DNA of 64,000 nt from Gymnorhina tibicen. Taxonomy: Eukaryota > Chordata > Aves > Passeriformes > Artamidae. The stretch spans positions 875,633 through 939,632 of the forward strand of contig VXAZ01002109.1 in the NCBI GenBank assembly GCA_013399875.1, written 5' to 3'. Position 1 is the stretch's first letter; every line of letters starts with the position of its first letter. Below the pieces are notes generated by a model. The model saw only the letters and a list, made by a program, of their open reading frames with translations, searched no databases and was not told where the DNA came from. The position numbers and the translations under genes were made by a program. Shown here in pieces: positions 38,483 to 51,741 of the stretch.

Positions 38483-41400
38483 ACCGAGGCTTTGCCACAC
38501 CTTGCTTGGCCTCTGGCCCTCACTGGGCTGAGTCAGCTTGGTCCTTCCCGGCACAGGTGCACCCAGGGTGGGAGGTGGGCTGCAAACTGGCAGTGTGGAT
38601 CCCTGGCACTGGACTCAGGGAGTCCCTAGTCTCAGAGCCCCCTGCTTCTCCAAGAAACAGCAACAGGGAGTTTCCCATCCACAGCAGCAAGTCAGCCTGT
38701 GCTGGAGCAGAAACCTTGGGCTGAAGAATAAAGGGTAATTAACACATTGTAGTTAGACAAAGGGGTCCAGTAGCCAATGTATAGGTTAGAAAGCCAAAGC
38801 GTACAAAGCCAGAAGAGTCATCCATGTGAGCTGCAGCTAATGTATTATCTATGGTCCCTTATAACATTGGTTTTAACCAAGAGGCTGACCAGTTGCCAGT
38901 GTGTCTTGATTGCAGGGATGGTTAGGTGAGGAAAAAACACATCTGTCAGCGAGGATATGCTGTAATCTGCCTGGTCTTCCCTAGAGATGAGAGCTGGTTT
39001 TGAGCTGTGCATGGTTCTTGCTACAATTGTGTTGTGCAAGTGTTGAGTTCCATTTCTGCTGCTGGCCTCTGATAATGAAGTAATTTGAATAAACAAATTT
39101 TCCATTTCAAAGGAAAACCAAGCTTCTTCTCATGCTTTCTACAGCATACAACATTTTTCCATGAACTCCTCGACTTTATAACAGATTGCTTTAGCATTAT
39201 TTAGGTAATGCAAATATAAAACAATTTAGGGATGTAGTTGCATATTTCACACTAGTTTGGTCTTATTTTCATACAGTCATGATGAAAAGATACAGAATGG
39301 CATACTCTGTATTTTCACAGAAATGTATCTTTTATGTATTGTGGGGCTTTTCTGCATTTGCTGCTCAAAATCTTTTTACTTTTCTTTTGTTAAATACCCA
39401 GTTTCCTTTGGAGGTCTTTTGAAGGTTCAGTTAGCAAGAATTCTTTGTCGAGTTATTAAAGTATACACTTGACAAGAATAATCTATTGTGAGTAATGTGT
39501 AAATATTTTTTCCTTTTATAGGCTGTTTACAGGTTTAATTCTGGAGTATTTTGTGCATACATAGATGTATTTTATATATACATTTTTGACATTTATAAGC
39601 TCCAAAATAATTTTCATGCTTTTTAAAGCTATTTGGTGTGACAAAATAGAGAATTTCTTGTGATGCAAATCAAACCTTTCCATAAAATTTAAACCAAAAC
39701 TGCCACATGAAACTGGTCATAAATAGACTGTAGGCTCTTCATAACATTTGAAATTAGGAACAGTATTATTTCTGTTTCAGACCTGAGAACAGAATAAACA
39801 ATATCTGCATTGCCACAGTATATATCACATTTAGCATTGCTGCCTGTCCTCCAACCTCAGCTGTGTTTCTCAGCATGATCCATGGGTTTGTGATTGACAA
39901 AACTTACTTGAAAAGCCCCAAATAATATAGATGTCACCACTGATATTTTTGTGCATTATCACAAATTCTCCTCACTGCCAGAATGAAATGCACTTTGTCC
40001 CAACTTTGTGGATCTATGGAGACCTCATAGGTTTCTGGATGAAGGGGAACACTATCTCTTCATCAGCCTGGTCTCTCGAGAGGTGTTATCTCTTGCAGAG
40101 GAGCAGCACCACTGAGCAACTTCAGCGTCCACAATTCAACTGCAAGAAACTCTGTTTTCTCATCCACAGAAAATGTTTTAGAGCTACTTGAACTCTCTCA
40201 GATCACTCACAATGTCTTTTTAATATAGAAATATCCCTTTGAGTTTGTTTGAGTTACACAGAACATAGCTACTACCTGGGAGGGAGGAAATCAATGGGGA
40301 GATCAGCTGGATGTTTTTCTGTCCTGCCTGTTGTAATTGCCATCATCATAACAATGTGGCTTTGAATTTCCGGGATCTGAACAGCTAATCATAACACAAG
40401 GCAATTTCAGGCATGCTGAGCTGCTCTGCAATTGGTTGCTTATTCCTCATCAGAAAAGAAAGATGGAAGTACACGTTGTACAGCAGCAGCTTTGGAATAA
40501 ATGTAATACCATATCCCATCATCTTTGAAGAGGCGATAAATAATTTTTGTGACAATGGCACAATATTTATTCTGCTGTTATTTTCCTGTAACTCCCCATC
40601 TAATCAATTTTTTTTCCGTTCTGAGTTGTTGACATTGAACTGACCTTGATGATGGCTTTATTATGTAAGTAACAATTTTCAGCATGATCTTATACAATGA
40701 ATAATGTCTCTTCTAACATTAAGAGGTGAAGATGCAACCCTATACCACAAAGCCATGAAATGGATTTGTGTTTTAATAGAAGGAGTTAGTAAATGACTAG
40801 CATTTTAGCATAAACCAAATTTTATAAATTTTATTTTCCTGCAATAAAAATGCTGAATTTGTTCAGAAATAATTAAGTATTTCTGTGGTATCCTGAGCAC
40901 TCGAACAGTCTCCACTGCAAGGCTTTCCTGTATGTGGTATCTTCTACAGTAAATCCTTTTCTTCTTGTCTTTGTTACATGTAATGTCCCCCTCCCTGAAC
41001 TCTAGTACGCGTGGGAGTGGTAAATAAGATTTGTCTTTTTTAAATAAGCAGTCTAAGCATCAAACAACTCTTTTGTGCTGTCAGCTACACAAAGGCAAAA
41101 TAACCTGTTGCATAGCTAACGTCTTTCCAGTTTCTGAATGTCTTTTTTTTCCTGGAAAAATAATTGAACTTCATAACACAAAGCACTCTGGAAGGCAGTA
41201 AAGGAAATAATATAGAGATCATTTAGGAGCATATACTTTGAGTAAGCACTTTCATGAATGGATTCTAAGCTTTTTTATTGGTGGCCTGTCTGTTGGATAT
41301 TTCCCCTGCCCCCATGAAGGATTCATCAAAAGTCAAACCAGGCTTATCTGATACATAAAAAAGGTAAATTTTCACCTCTTTCACCATGTACAGATGTCTT

Positions 41401-44400
41401 TCATATAGCAACTGAGATTAAATTCCTCTTCATTTTACATCTGTACTGCAGTTGTTCTGTATAGCTCATCTGGAATCTTAGGGCTCGTCAACAGAGATAA
41501 TTTAGTGCAAAAGCTATAGTGTTAACTTACAGATCCATAGTTGCTCTTTGCTGATTCAGTGTGTGGACCGTAAGTGCACATCAAATGCAGGGAAGAATTA
41601 TCCTGTCTCTATGGGAGCAGCATACCTTATAAAACATCATTATTAGGGTATCTTCTAAAAGAACTTCAAAGCATCAGTGCTCAAAGTTTCTTATTGGCTA
41701 TTATCCCTGGCAGGAGTAAGTTTGAAGGACCAAATTTACCAAGGTCAGTTTATTCCTTGTAATTAAGACCATAATTAAATTTTTGGTGAGCTGTGGAGCT
41801 GCGATAGTCTTAATGAAGACAAGTAGATATACAAAAGACTTTATCCTTTATACTTGATCATTCTTGGTAAGTGTTAAATGCTCCATCAATTTCTTTGGCT
41901 GCCAAAGGCATGAGATGTCAAGTATACCATATAGAAATATTTCAACAAATTAATTCCTAGCTGCTCTGTAATTATTACTTACTGCAATATTAATGTTCCT
42001 GAGGTTCAGCAGTGTCTTAGAACATCATTGCTTCAGCTTTAGGTGGATCTGTCTCTCACTTGATGGTAGGGAAAGAGATGTAATTCTTACTGCAAGCCAA
42101 TATATATTGCGTACATCATTAGGTAATGATCCACATGAAGGCTTAGTGCACAGTTCTTAATATGCTGTAAGTTGCATTCTAACTTACTCTGCAGTAATAA
42201 GAAAAAGTGTTGGGTAGGCAAGCCTCATGTAACACCAGGAGCAGAAAATCCTGAGTGTGAGGTTATATGTATCCTGTATGCAGACTGCGAAAGAATTTAG
42301 CACAGCCTTTAGCAGAAGGTTTACAATAAAAATATAATAAAGCTGATCATAGAATTTCTAAAACTTGCTTCCCTTCCAGAAGCATACTTTTAGGAAGACA
42401 GAGAGTAGAGTTTTGTTATTTAATATTTTTGGGGTTTTATTGCTTATGGCTCCATTGAGACAAGATATGGAGCTTTTGTGTGGAGCGCTTACATCGCCTA
42501 AGGAATGGGAAGCTGTAGTAAAAGTGCAATCAGCAGGCAGTGGAGCATAGGCAGAGCTGGTGTGCCTCTTGCACCTGAGACTTCATGACAGAAGCAACCA
42601 TTTATACTCATCTAAAACTTTTCCAAGCCTGAATCATATGATGTTCCCATACTCACTTTCTGACCTTAATAATGGTCTTTCAGAATGAGAAAGAGGTTTC
42701 AGAGAAGAAGCTTATGATTTATGTACGATTTCCCTGTTCTTCCTAGGACAAGTCTTACAAGGTCAGACACTCATGTGATGTTTTTATTAGTTGAACAGAT
42801 GTACTTTCAGGTGGGAATAAATAGCCTTTTGACAGTTGATTTGGCTTCTTTTATTTATTACTGCAAAATGATGTTGGAGAAGAGCTCATGAGAAAATGAA
42901 ATAGGCTTTTACAGAAATGTTGTTTATTTATCTTCTAATAATTCTTGTAAATAACCATTCTTAGTATTTTTGATTACTTGTTTGCCTGGCTGAGTGAGCT
43001 TCCATAAATCTATCAGGAACATGTGGCTGTGGACAAATATCTCTTGGACTCAGACAGCTGCCCAAGAACAAGACCCTCATCATTAGAGATGAGGTGGGTA
43101 AATAAGGCTGAAGTGAGAGTGGACAGTGGACCTCATCTAAGTGAAGCCTGGTCATTCCATAACAAGCGCTAGCAGTGCTTTAACCATGGTGATGTACTCC
43201 TGACTTAATCCCTCCACACCTCCTGTTTGCAGGACATGAACATAGACCTAATAGGTAACAGCAAAGGAATGCCTGCTCTGGCTGCATCTCCCATGGGTAG
43301 GGACAGTTAAGTTCAGGCTTTGTGGGAAAAGCAGATCTAAGTATCAAGGTATCTTCCCTTAACAAGAACTTTCAGTCATCCTCCTACATGTGAGAATGCT
43401 TCTGTGCAGCTCTGTGCCAGAGCTTTCTTCTGGTCTGCTTGCACTGCACATCAAGGCTTACCAGTACATCTGCTCCATTCTGCTATGCCCCAGCAACTTG
43501 TGTAATAAGCCATTATATGACTCAGGATGACACCACCAGCTGTGGCTTGTTCTCACAAACGGTTTTGAAATTATTTATTCAATTTAGCAAATTTGCTGGG
43601 TTTTATCTCGCTTATTGTGCTGTTTACCTGTGGAGTATTTTTAAAGCTTGTTCACCAGTCCTGCTCTTTGCTGCATTTATTTTTATTTTTATTTAAATTA
43701 TGAAATTTAAGAAGAAGAAAACTCTGCACAAGTAGTTCTGACTTCCTTACAGAGATTTTATTAAGCATACAAATTTATGATGATTTATTTACGTTACTAT
43801 AAACCCTAGTCACGGCTAGTTCTAAATGTAGATCTCTTCTTAATTTTTCTTATCTCTCTCTTCCTGTTCCCATTTTTCTTGCAGTAGCATTAATCCTTCG
43901 ACATGGGCATCATTAGTTTGCAGGACCTGTAAGAACATTTCCTTTATGTCTGTGTACCACACAACAGTAATTCATCCATTGGTCTGATTGTCAGGGTTAA
44001 TATGTTAGTATGAAAAATGTTTGCTGAGAAACATCTGCTTTATTAAAGATTATGAATAAACTGAAATGAGGGAAATTTATGTGATGAAGAATAGCAGTAC
44101 ACTTCATGGAACAGCCTTGTGTTTGAATGATAACCTGCAAAGGGGGCAGTGCTGCTCCACTGAACTGAGCGCTCCCATGGAAACTTGTCCAGGGTCCTGT
44201 TAGAAAAATGGGGCATTCTGGGTCCAATTCACACAACCTTGTTCAAAAATCTTCTTCAGACTAAGTTTCAGACCCAAAAGCTTCAGATCTAGCATCTTAC
44301 CCTGCTACTTGCCTGCCATTTCAAGAGCAGGCAGGTAAGTTGGGCAGCTCTGTTGATGTAAATCTGGGTCAAGGTGCCCTGGGAAAGTCCATGCTGCAAC

Positions 44401-46439
44401 AGCTCAGTGAGACAAGCTCTGGAGGAACACCTCACCATCATATCTCTCATATTTCCAGTGCATAAAAAAGCCCAAACACATCTACATAATACTATGTAAT
44501 GAAAAGACACACTGAGAAGAATATTTTAAATGTGATGAGAACATTTAATTTAAAGACGCACATACCAACAGAGAACACATCTCTCTGTGTGGCAGCTGGG
44601 CAGGCTGGATTCTGTGAGAGATATACACAGAATGAACTGTGGAAGGTCCTGGCCTGGCATAACCAAGTATTTGATTAAATTCTTCATTTGGACATCTCTC
44701 TTTTCTCATGGACGAAGCAGTCTGTATTACAGAGCAAGAAGGGATAATTTTACCCTTTTATTGAAGACCAACTGAGTACTTAAAAAATAATTAGGCAGGC
44801 AGACATAGAAATGGATGTGGAACATTGCCAGGTGTGACTACTGATACATCTTTACAAAATAATCTTCAAGATCAGTCAGACCAATTACCAAGTGAACGTT
44901 TCAGTGAGCATGGCGTGATTATATTTCCCATTTGTTTTCCATATCATCTTATATCCTTCCCATGGGAGTCAACCTTATATGACCCACCATTAACACCAGG
45001 TAGATGCAAGATAATTAAAACATAAGTGTAATTGGCGTTTGCAGGAGTATGCATTGTATTCTGTAAATAGAGTACAGGATACACACCTATGATTTCTTTA
45101 TATCCTGCTGAGTATGCATTATAATCCTAGACCCCAAAGGTGTAGCATAGGATTAAAAGATTTATTATATCACCTTATGTTTTCCCTCTCCTGACCCTGA
45201 TGTATTTATAATTGTCTGCTATGCTACACAATAACCTGTTTTAATCATGACATATCATTAATCAGTTAAACACAAATTAGACAGGCCTATAGGTTTTTTC
45301 CCTTCTTTGCTCCCTCCTCCCCAACCCAGCTCACTATTCTGCATTTCAGTCTGTGAAACGTTCTACTTGTGTTCAGTATGAATCATTGTTGCTGTTGGAA
45401 ACTGTGGAATGGCTGCCTGTGAGCCTTCCTGTTTGGTGTCTTAGAACTCTGTATTAAAAATGGTCTACCACTTTGTTGGCCAAAATTTCTAGTGGAAGAA
45501 CTTAACTGACATCAGTAGAATTATGACAGCATGTAATTTTCCCTTAATATCCGACTAGCATCAAAGACCCTTAAAAAATCAAAGTTAACACAGAACAGTC
45601 TTGTTTCTATCTGTTCTGTATTGCTGTGCACATGGAGCTACCCTGCAACTGTATTATTGAATATCCATGACAGTCAGAAGAGGTTCACACGTTGGTAGCA
45701 AGTTCTTATTTCTAATACGAGAATCACAAAGCAACACAGAAATGTCTTTTGCTAGTTGTCCCAGTTATTGTTGATTCTATGGAACACAGCTATAAATTTG
45801 TGTGACTGCAAGTAGGTCGTGTCCCATGCCAAGATTTCAAATGTCAAACTCAAAGGTTTTGAACTTGATTGAGTTCTCAATAGAAAATAAATTCAGAAAG
45901 TAAAGAACTTGGTTGAGTTACTAGTAGTTAGACCTAGATTATGAGTTTTCTCCATCTTAGACAGTGAAATTTCTGATTCCTTTATCATTGTTGAAAACCA
46001 AATATACTGATGGCATTGAAAGCTAGAATAATTTTTTAAAATTTTTGAAAAAACACAATTTTTTTATTTGAAAAAACCTTACAGATTTTATTACAAAGTT
46101 GCTCCATTTATGTATTTAATAACTATTCACATATAGTTGCTGTATCCCTTACAATACTTTCTTTAACAATGTTTAAATTAGGATTATCTGACTGTGCACC
46201 ACCAGTATTCACATGGTATTTTTTCAGCCATTCAGTAGGAGCTTTTGCAAGCAAGTAGTCCTGATAATATTATCACAAGTAATTGTCCAAGCCCTCAAGA
46301 ACAACCGACGCAATGAGACAAAGGATATCGGGCATTGCAAAAATCATGAATGAAACTTACTGGTGTGTTTTCAAATTATTTAACCACTTCCGGTTAAGAC
46401 CTATAGAACATTACATGGAAATTATGGAAGAACTGACTG
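38483..46439. other. 8 kb without recognised genes or repeats
   Basis: The first 300 bases are moderately GC-rich with a 103-codon frame (38413-38724) that partly overlaps the LTR edge and has no family resemblance. Beyond that the DNA is AT-rich, with nothing I can assign. Confidence 0.5.
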
Positions 46440-46640
46440 TATAATAAGAAAGTGCCTCCCCTTCCTTGCCTACGCCTTCTGAAGAGTTCACAGCCATCCA
46501 CCTCAGCATTCCAGTTGTGGGAGTCATCTTAACCATGTTTCCATGATTGTGTCATAACTTTCCTGCTGCACCAGGGCTTTCACCTCCTCCTGTTTGCTGC
46601 TCATGCTGAGTATATTGGTGTAGATGCAGGTGTCCAGTTT
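46440..46640 (-). mobile_element. CR1 LINE fragment (endonuclease domain)
   Basis: The minus strand reads CIYTNILSMSSKQEEVKALV, then ESYDTIMETWLR, LPQLEC and a stretch equivalent to 'DGYKLFRRDRQGRRGG'. This is the start of the CR1 ORF2 endonuclease; its usual form is LKCLYTNARSMGNKQEELEA followed by YDLIAITETWW. Stops and small deletions interrupt it, and the motif 'AITETWW' has lost residues. Both ends are truncated. Confidence 0.8.
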
Positions 46641-47540
46641 TTACATCTGAGTCAGATACTGAGTGTTGAAACAGATGAGAGGTGAGGAGGGCACAACCTC
46701 TTGACACAGGCTGTCAGCTGTACTATTAGCATGGCATATCCAATCTCTTTGAGAAACTGGAGGCAAGGTGGTGAGGATGTTTGATAATACGGAATATTTA
46801 TTCTGAGATGTAAATTAATGATATCCTGATCTATCCATGTAAAGATCTGTAACATCTTTGAATAGGCTTTAATTGGGAAAAAGTTTTATCAGCTAGATGG
46901 ATGGCTCTGTGTAAGAAAGGGACTGTTTTATTTAAGCTATCCTGATTGGTATTTAATTTGAAGGAACACCAGGACCTTAACTGTCTCACGGTGCATTTAG
47001 TACCCAAAGACAAGATGCAGAGAAGAAATAGTACTAAAATTGCATGTGATCTCACCCCATAAGCTAAATTTTTATTGGTTAAAATAACCAAGTGGAAAGT
47101 TTTTAAAAGAAGGGGATGAACAGATTGCATAGTAAAAAGAGAGGGGGAAAAAATAAATATGCTCAGAAAGCACCTCAATGATATTAGCTCCCCAGGGTGA
47201 AAGAAGGAGATAATTAGTATTATTTTCCACCCTAGGACATGTGCCTTATAGGACTCAGACACTAAGGCCACCATTAGGGAACCTTTTTCTTAGATATAGT
47301 TTAATTTTACAATGTACTAGATTTGACTGCTGAGGCTTTCAGTTGAGTTTATAACCTGTTAATTTAGACTTCCCCTTTTGCTTTGCAAGAGTAAACATCC
47401 TATTTTTCTTTTCTTGTGCTTGTCTCATTTTTCAAGTGAGTCCAGACTAATTTAACTCATTTAACCCTGTTCTTAATTCCAGAAAGAGACTGCGTAGAAA
47501 GTGAAATACAGTGCAGTCTTTTTTGGAGCCTGCAATAAGT
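46641..47540. other. no feature recognised
   Basis: A 147-codon open frame on the minus strand (46831-47274) is rich in Leu, Ser and Phe, as chance frames in AT-rich DNA often are, and I do not recognise it. It lies 5' of the CR1 endonuclease piece on the same strand, so it could be CR1 5' sequence, but I see no supporting motif. Confidence 0.4.
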
Positions 47541-48109
47541 ATGGAAAACACAGGAGCTCTTTTTCATAAAGCTGTGAGAGTCAGCTCAGACCCAGCAAAA
47601 TTCTGGGAGAAATTCTCTTTGGTGAGTTTATTCCAAGGAGCAGGCTTGTCTGTGCAAGATGATCCTTGGCTTCAGGTAGCTCCCAGCTATCAGAGGCAGC
47701 ACTGGCATTTGGCTTTGCATCTTTCAAACAGAGGGCTGAATCAGTGGTTCGGCGGGATTCAGGTTGTTGCTGCACGCCAGCTTCAGCTTTCACAGCCTGC
47801 AGAGCAGGTGGTCCAAGAGCTAATGGAGCTGGGGAATTTTGAAGTGCCCGAGCAGAGCCATATGCTGCTGAACAGTTGGACTCAGATTCATTTCAGCAGG
47901 CTGATGGAAGAAGAGACATACTCTCTGCTCTTGAGGGGCTCTCCAAACTAACTGATAGAGCTTGTTGCAACCTTTTGCAGAAGGGCCTGGATGAACTGCC
48001 ACAGCCACAGGCAGCAAGAATGATGGAAAGACAAATAAGAAGCTTAGTTTACACTGGAATACACTCATGGCTTCAAGCTGCTTTGTTTGCTGGAAATTCT
48101 GAAAAATAA
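47541..48109 (+). pseudogene. candidate processed pseudogene, identity unknown
   Basis: An intronless block with protein-like composition in a gene-poor region. One frame is open from the ATG at 47541 to 47951 (about 136 codons; MENTGALFHKAVRVSSD...). A second frame, offset from it, is open from 47843 to 48109 and ends ...YTGIHSWLQAALFAGNSEK. It also extends left with only two interruptions, TGA at 47840-47842 and TGA at 47660-47662. The C-terminal frame looks helical and charged (ILSALEGLSKLTDRACCNLL). A frameshift between about 47840 and 47880 could join the first frame to the second, as in a decayed retrocopy. There is no poly-A tail or flanking repeat that I can see. I do not recognise the protein. 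Alternatives are a chance pair of frames or a real terminal exon of an unrecognised gene. Confidence 0.35.
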
Positions 48110-49309
48110 CTTTCTGTAATGGCACCACACTGAGTCCTCAGTCAAAAAAACCAGGTGTACCACCAGAAAGGTTTTCTGCCAGCCTTCTCCTCATCTTTCA
48201 CCAGCACAGCAGTTTGACCAAGACCAAAAATATTTTGGAGGCAGGTGCTGAGCAAGCCCTTCCACTCTCCTGTCTGAAGAAAGACATTGAACCCTACAGT
48301 TGAGCAGGTGTCAGTGACTAAGTTTTAAACAGACTATCACTACTGTCAAAAAACAGAAGATAATTTTCTTTAGAGAGACAATATATGAGGAGACATAAAT
48401 GTACAATGCAGTTTATTCAATGCTCTGAATCATGAATACATACAGGAAAAAAGAAATCTTATTTTTCAATTTGATTCCAGTGGAGAAGGAACTTGCTGCT
48501 ACTGAAAAGCCTGAGGATATATAATCAAGCAAGCAGAAGTGCTCCCGAGACAGCATGCTATCAAACTTGCTACACATCCAAATTTAATACTGAATAGTCT
48601 TTAGATTGCTTAACAAAACAACCTTGAAATGTGTGAAATTCAAAACTATTCTGAAAAGGCATGTTTGAACAGTGCAGGAGAGATAAGGATCTGGTTTCTA
48701 CTGCAAGAGCATGTATCAAAAAGGATGATTACACAGTGGGGCACCTTTCTAATAAGGAAACAAGTAGAAAACAATCACTGAGATGTAGCACCTGCCTGAA
48801 TGAAGCCTTTTAAACACTGAATTTGCTTAGCAATATTTTGCTTGCTTTATTGCAAACATATGTTAGGACTAACTTAACTTTTCCATGGGCTCGAGAAATG
48901 CCTCTATTATCCCATGAAGCCCTTTCCAGGAGGACTTTCCTTTGATCCTCTGAGATTTTTAGGTAAATTAAGAGGAATGCCTGTATGAAATGGATTTCTC
49001 AAGCGACTCCAAGATTGGATCTGCTCAGAGACACACAGGGTTTTTTGTGTCAGGTCATCTGAAACTGGGGTTGTACAGATCACATTTAATTAATGCTTCC
49101 AGTAGAAGAGTTTACCCAGCTTCTGGATATGCAACAGAGTGTGTTCTCTACCCATGGGAAAGTAGAAATAGCGTTTCATGAGAGATTACCTGATCACAGG
49201 CTAAGAACTCTTTAGAAAGGACATTCAAGGAGAGAGGGTCAGGGATGCTTGCCCTGTTTGTAGAAGAATGGATGGACTGCACAGAGTTGTCTTTGAGAAA
49301 GCAGTGACA
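48110..49309. other. no feature recognised
   Basis: Mixed-composition sequence with no poly-A stretch after the candidate pseudogene and no recognisable repeat until CR1 sequence begins near 49.3 kb. Confidence 0.5.
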
Positions 49310-49990
49310 ACTGACATGGACAAGACTAAGGAACTCAGCAATGCTTTTGGCCTCAGTTTCCAAAGGTAATTTCTATTGCCATATATCTGAAGGCCCTGGA
49401 CCTCAAGGCAGGGAGTAAAAGAAGGTCACCCAAATAACCACATCATACACAAACCCATGGGACCTCATGAGATGCATTCAAGGGTCCTGAGGGAAATGGC
49501 TCATGTGGTTGCCAAGTCACCCTTTGTCATATTTGAAAAGTCATATCAATCAGCAAACTCCCCAGGGACTGGCAAAAGAGAAACTTCACACAACTTTTAA
49601 AAATAGTAAAAATGATGATGCTGGCAACTACAGACCTGTCAACTTAAACCTTGTGCCCAGTTAGATCACTGATCCTCTTGGAAGACATGTCAAAACTTAT
49701 AGAAGACTGGCAGGCGATAAGAGACAGTCAACATGACTTCTCCAAGGGCAAATTGTGTCTCACTAAACTAGTTGCCTTCCATGATGGAGTGACAAGGGAA
49801 CATCAGCAAACAAGGGAAGAGCTACTGATATCATCTACCTGAAATTCTGTAAGATCTTTGATACTTTCCCACACAATATTCTAAACTAGAAAAATATGGG
49901 CTTGATGGATGGGAAATAAATTGTGTGGATGAAAGCGTCTGAAAAGCTATAGTCAATGGCTTGATGTCCAACTGGAAATCAGTAATTATA
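49310..49990 (+). mobile_element. CR1 LINE fragment (region before and into the reverse transcriptase)
   Basis: The plus strand, across several frames, gives the CR1 linker (MGPHEMHSRVLREMAHVVAK-like at about 49455-49520), then NDAGNYRPVNL (about 49612), LLEDMSKLIEDWQAIRDSQH (49675-49734), DFSKGKLCLTKLVAFHDGVT and IIYLKFCKIFDTFPHNIL (about 49830-49885). In CR1 this last block is normally IYLDFCKAFDTVPHNIL, so the first Asp is changed to Lys. The match fades after VNGLMSNWKSV near 49985. The left edge is uncertain. Stops and shifts make it inactive. Confidence 0.88.
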
Positions 49991-50759
49991 ATGTAGGACA
50001 GTTATATGCTTCACACTTTTTAGAGACACAAAAGATACAACTTTTTTTTCCCAAGTCAGAATAGGGAAAGAGATAAATTTCAGAGACATCATACTTCGGG
50101 GGGGTGCCAGAATTTAACAGCTCCTACCATGATCTTTTACTTTCATTTTCCTTTCCTCCCAGAACATAATTGTATGCCCTCAAGGTGAGGAAAATAGGTA
50201 AAGAAAGCTAGTCAGGGTCAATTACTTGCAGCAGGACTCATCTGTCTGAAATCTTATGTCTATATTTGAGTTACCTAACCTTGGTTCCCCTTAGAGTAAA
50301 TGAAGGGATATTTTCAAGTATATTAGAGAAGTATTTAAGACAGGTTAGATGAATTGCCTACGAAATTGCCACTTTCTTTCTACTGACTTTGAAGGGAGTC
50401 TAGCTCATATGTAGACATAATTAAGTCAAATGTGTGCCACTCTAGATGTTTCCTTTCTTGCCATGCCTCCAATACAGGGCTGCCATAATCCTACAGAGGA
50501 GATTTGCAAAACTGGGTAAGGCCAGAATGAAGGTGCAAATGATGCCCTTCAGTGGTAGTCACATATCATGTGTTTAAAAAGAAAACACTGCAGGTTAAAT
50601 TAATTCTATTAAATCAATATTTCATAAAGTAAAAAAATGGGCAGTAAGAACTCCCCACATAGAAATGAAAGGCATTGAAAGAGTCAGCAACCCTACTGAG
50701 AAGTGGTAGGCTCATTTCTAAATTTGCTTTAGCATGATTAACAACCGAAACAAACTCTA
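49991..50759. other. no feature recognised between CR1 pieces
   Basis: AT-rich sequence with a run of 8 T and a GGGGGGG run near 50098. It separates two CR1 pieces on the same strand that look like different subfamilies. Confidence 0.45.
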
Positions 50760-50895
50760 AGGACAGTGATTTGTTCACACTGCCTTCAAAATTAGACTTG
50801 ACTTCTTTCTGGAAGATTTTGTAGACAGTGCTTTGTATCCAGTGAGACTAGAAGATCTAATGGTCCTCTCTAGCCTAAGAATCAATGAACCCACT
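50760..50895 (+). mobile_element. CR1-like LINE 3' end (older subfamily)
   Basis: The plus strand reads TTCTTTCTGGAAGATTTTGT, GACTAGAAGATCTAATGGTC and CTCTCTAGCCTAAGAATCAATGAA (the last given in two parts of one run: CTCTCTAGCCTAAG then AATCAATGAA). This matches the end of older CR1-type elements, GACTAGATGATCTAATGGTC with a terminal AATCTATGAA. The frame just before it reads VRLEDLMVLSSLRINE. No other part of the element is evident. Confidence 0.65.
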
Positions 50896-51696
50896 AACAA
50901 CTTGAACAGTACATTAGAGTTAAGACATTATCCTGCAATCAGACAACACTACCTTTTCTGTGCTCCAAATTCACGCACTGTACTCTTACACCCTGCCTCT
51001 AACTTCAGGTTATCTTCTTGATTAACCAGGGTACTTTTCCTGCTCTGTTAACTCACATAAGAGCTCAGTACCAGCAGCAGCAATTGCATGTTGTGTACTT
51101 CAGCTGGTATTAACCAAAAAGGTGAGTGTGAGTGATAGTGAATTTCTAAGTGGTTGGAGAACCTAATATTCCCTGCTGTTTCTGTCTCTTTGAATACACT
51201 GAACCTCCACTATTTACTTTTTTTTTGCTTAAAACTGAAAAAAGTTGTTAGGCTTTGTTGTTCACTGCAGCAGCAGAAGAAATGCTTTTCTTTTAGGGAA
51301 ACTGAAATGATTATGCAAGGACTGTTCACAACTGGTAGTATCACCCTGACCATCCAGGGTCATGCCCTTCACATTTTTTCATGCCACTTTTCATATAAAA
51401 TTTCCCTTCTGCATGGCAGGTACTCCCTAATTCTGCTTCAGATCCCTGCTGAAGCCTCTTTTCTTAGTGGAGTTGTAGAGCAGTGAGTCAAAGGGATTAA
51501 CTGAAAGTTTCTCTGTGGTCACAGAATTGTGCAGGAGGGCTACTCTGTGCCAGTTGCCCTCCCTGAGAAGTCACATATGTCATATATTCTTGTTAACTCA
51601 TTCTCTCATATTCTTATTTCTCTTCACAATCCTATTAATTGTAAATAATGGTGTCTGTGGAGAATTTGCATATGTATGGAGTTTTTCCCAGTCATA
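50896..51696. other. no feature recognised
   Basis: A 110-codon frame at 51154-51486 is not recognised. No repeats seen. Confidence 0.5.
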
Positions 51697-51734
51697 GTTT
51701 AAATGAGGAGAAGGTGTTTAAATGAGGAGAAGGT
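51697..51734 (+). repeat. 19-bp perfect tandem duplication
   Basis: The unit GTTTAAATGAGGAGAAGGT occupies 51697-51715 and again 51716-51734 with no mismatch. It ends two bases before the left target-site duplication of the neighbouring LTR, so it lies outside the insertion. Confidence 0.95.
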
Positions 51735-51736
51735 CT

Positions 51737-51741
51737 GAAAC
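51737..51741 (+). repeat. target-site duplication, left (GAAAC)
   Basis: GAAAC immediately precedes the LTR end TGTGTTGG at 51742 and recurs at 52220-52224. Confidence 0.85.

Noticed and set aside
46831..47274. 147-codon minus-strand frame
   Set aside because: Composition typical of chance frames in AT-rich DNA; no motif or family recognised, and no clear CR1 motif although it lies near a CR1 piece.
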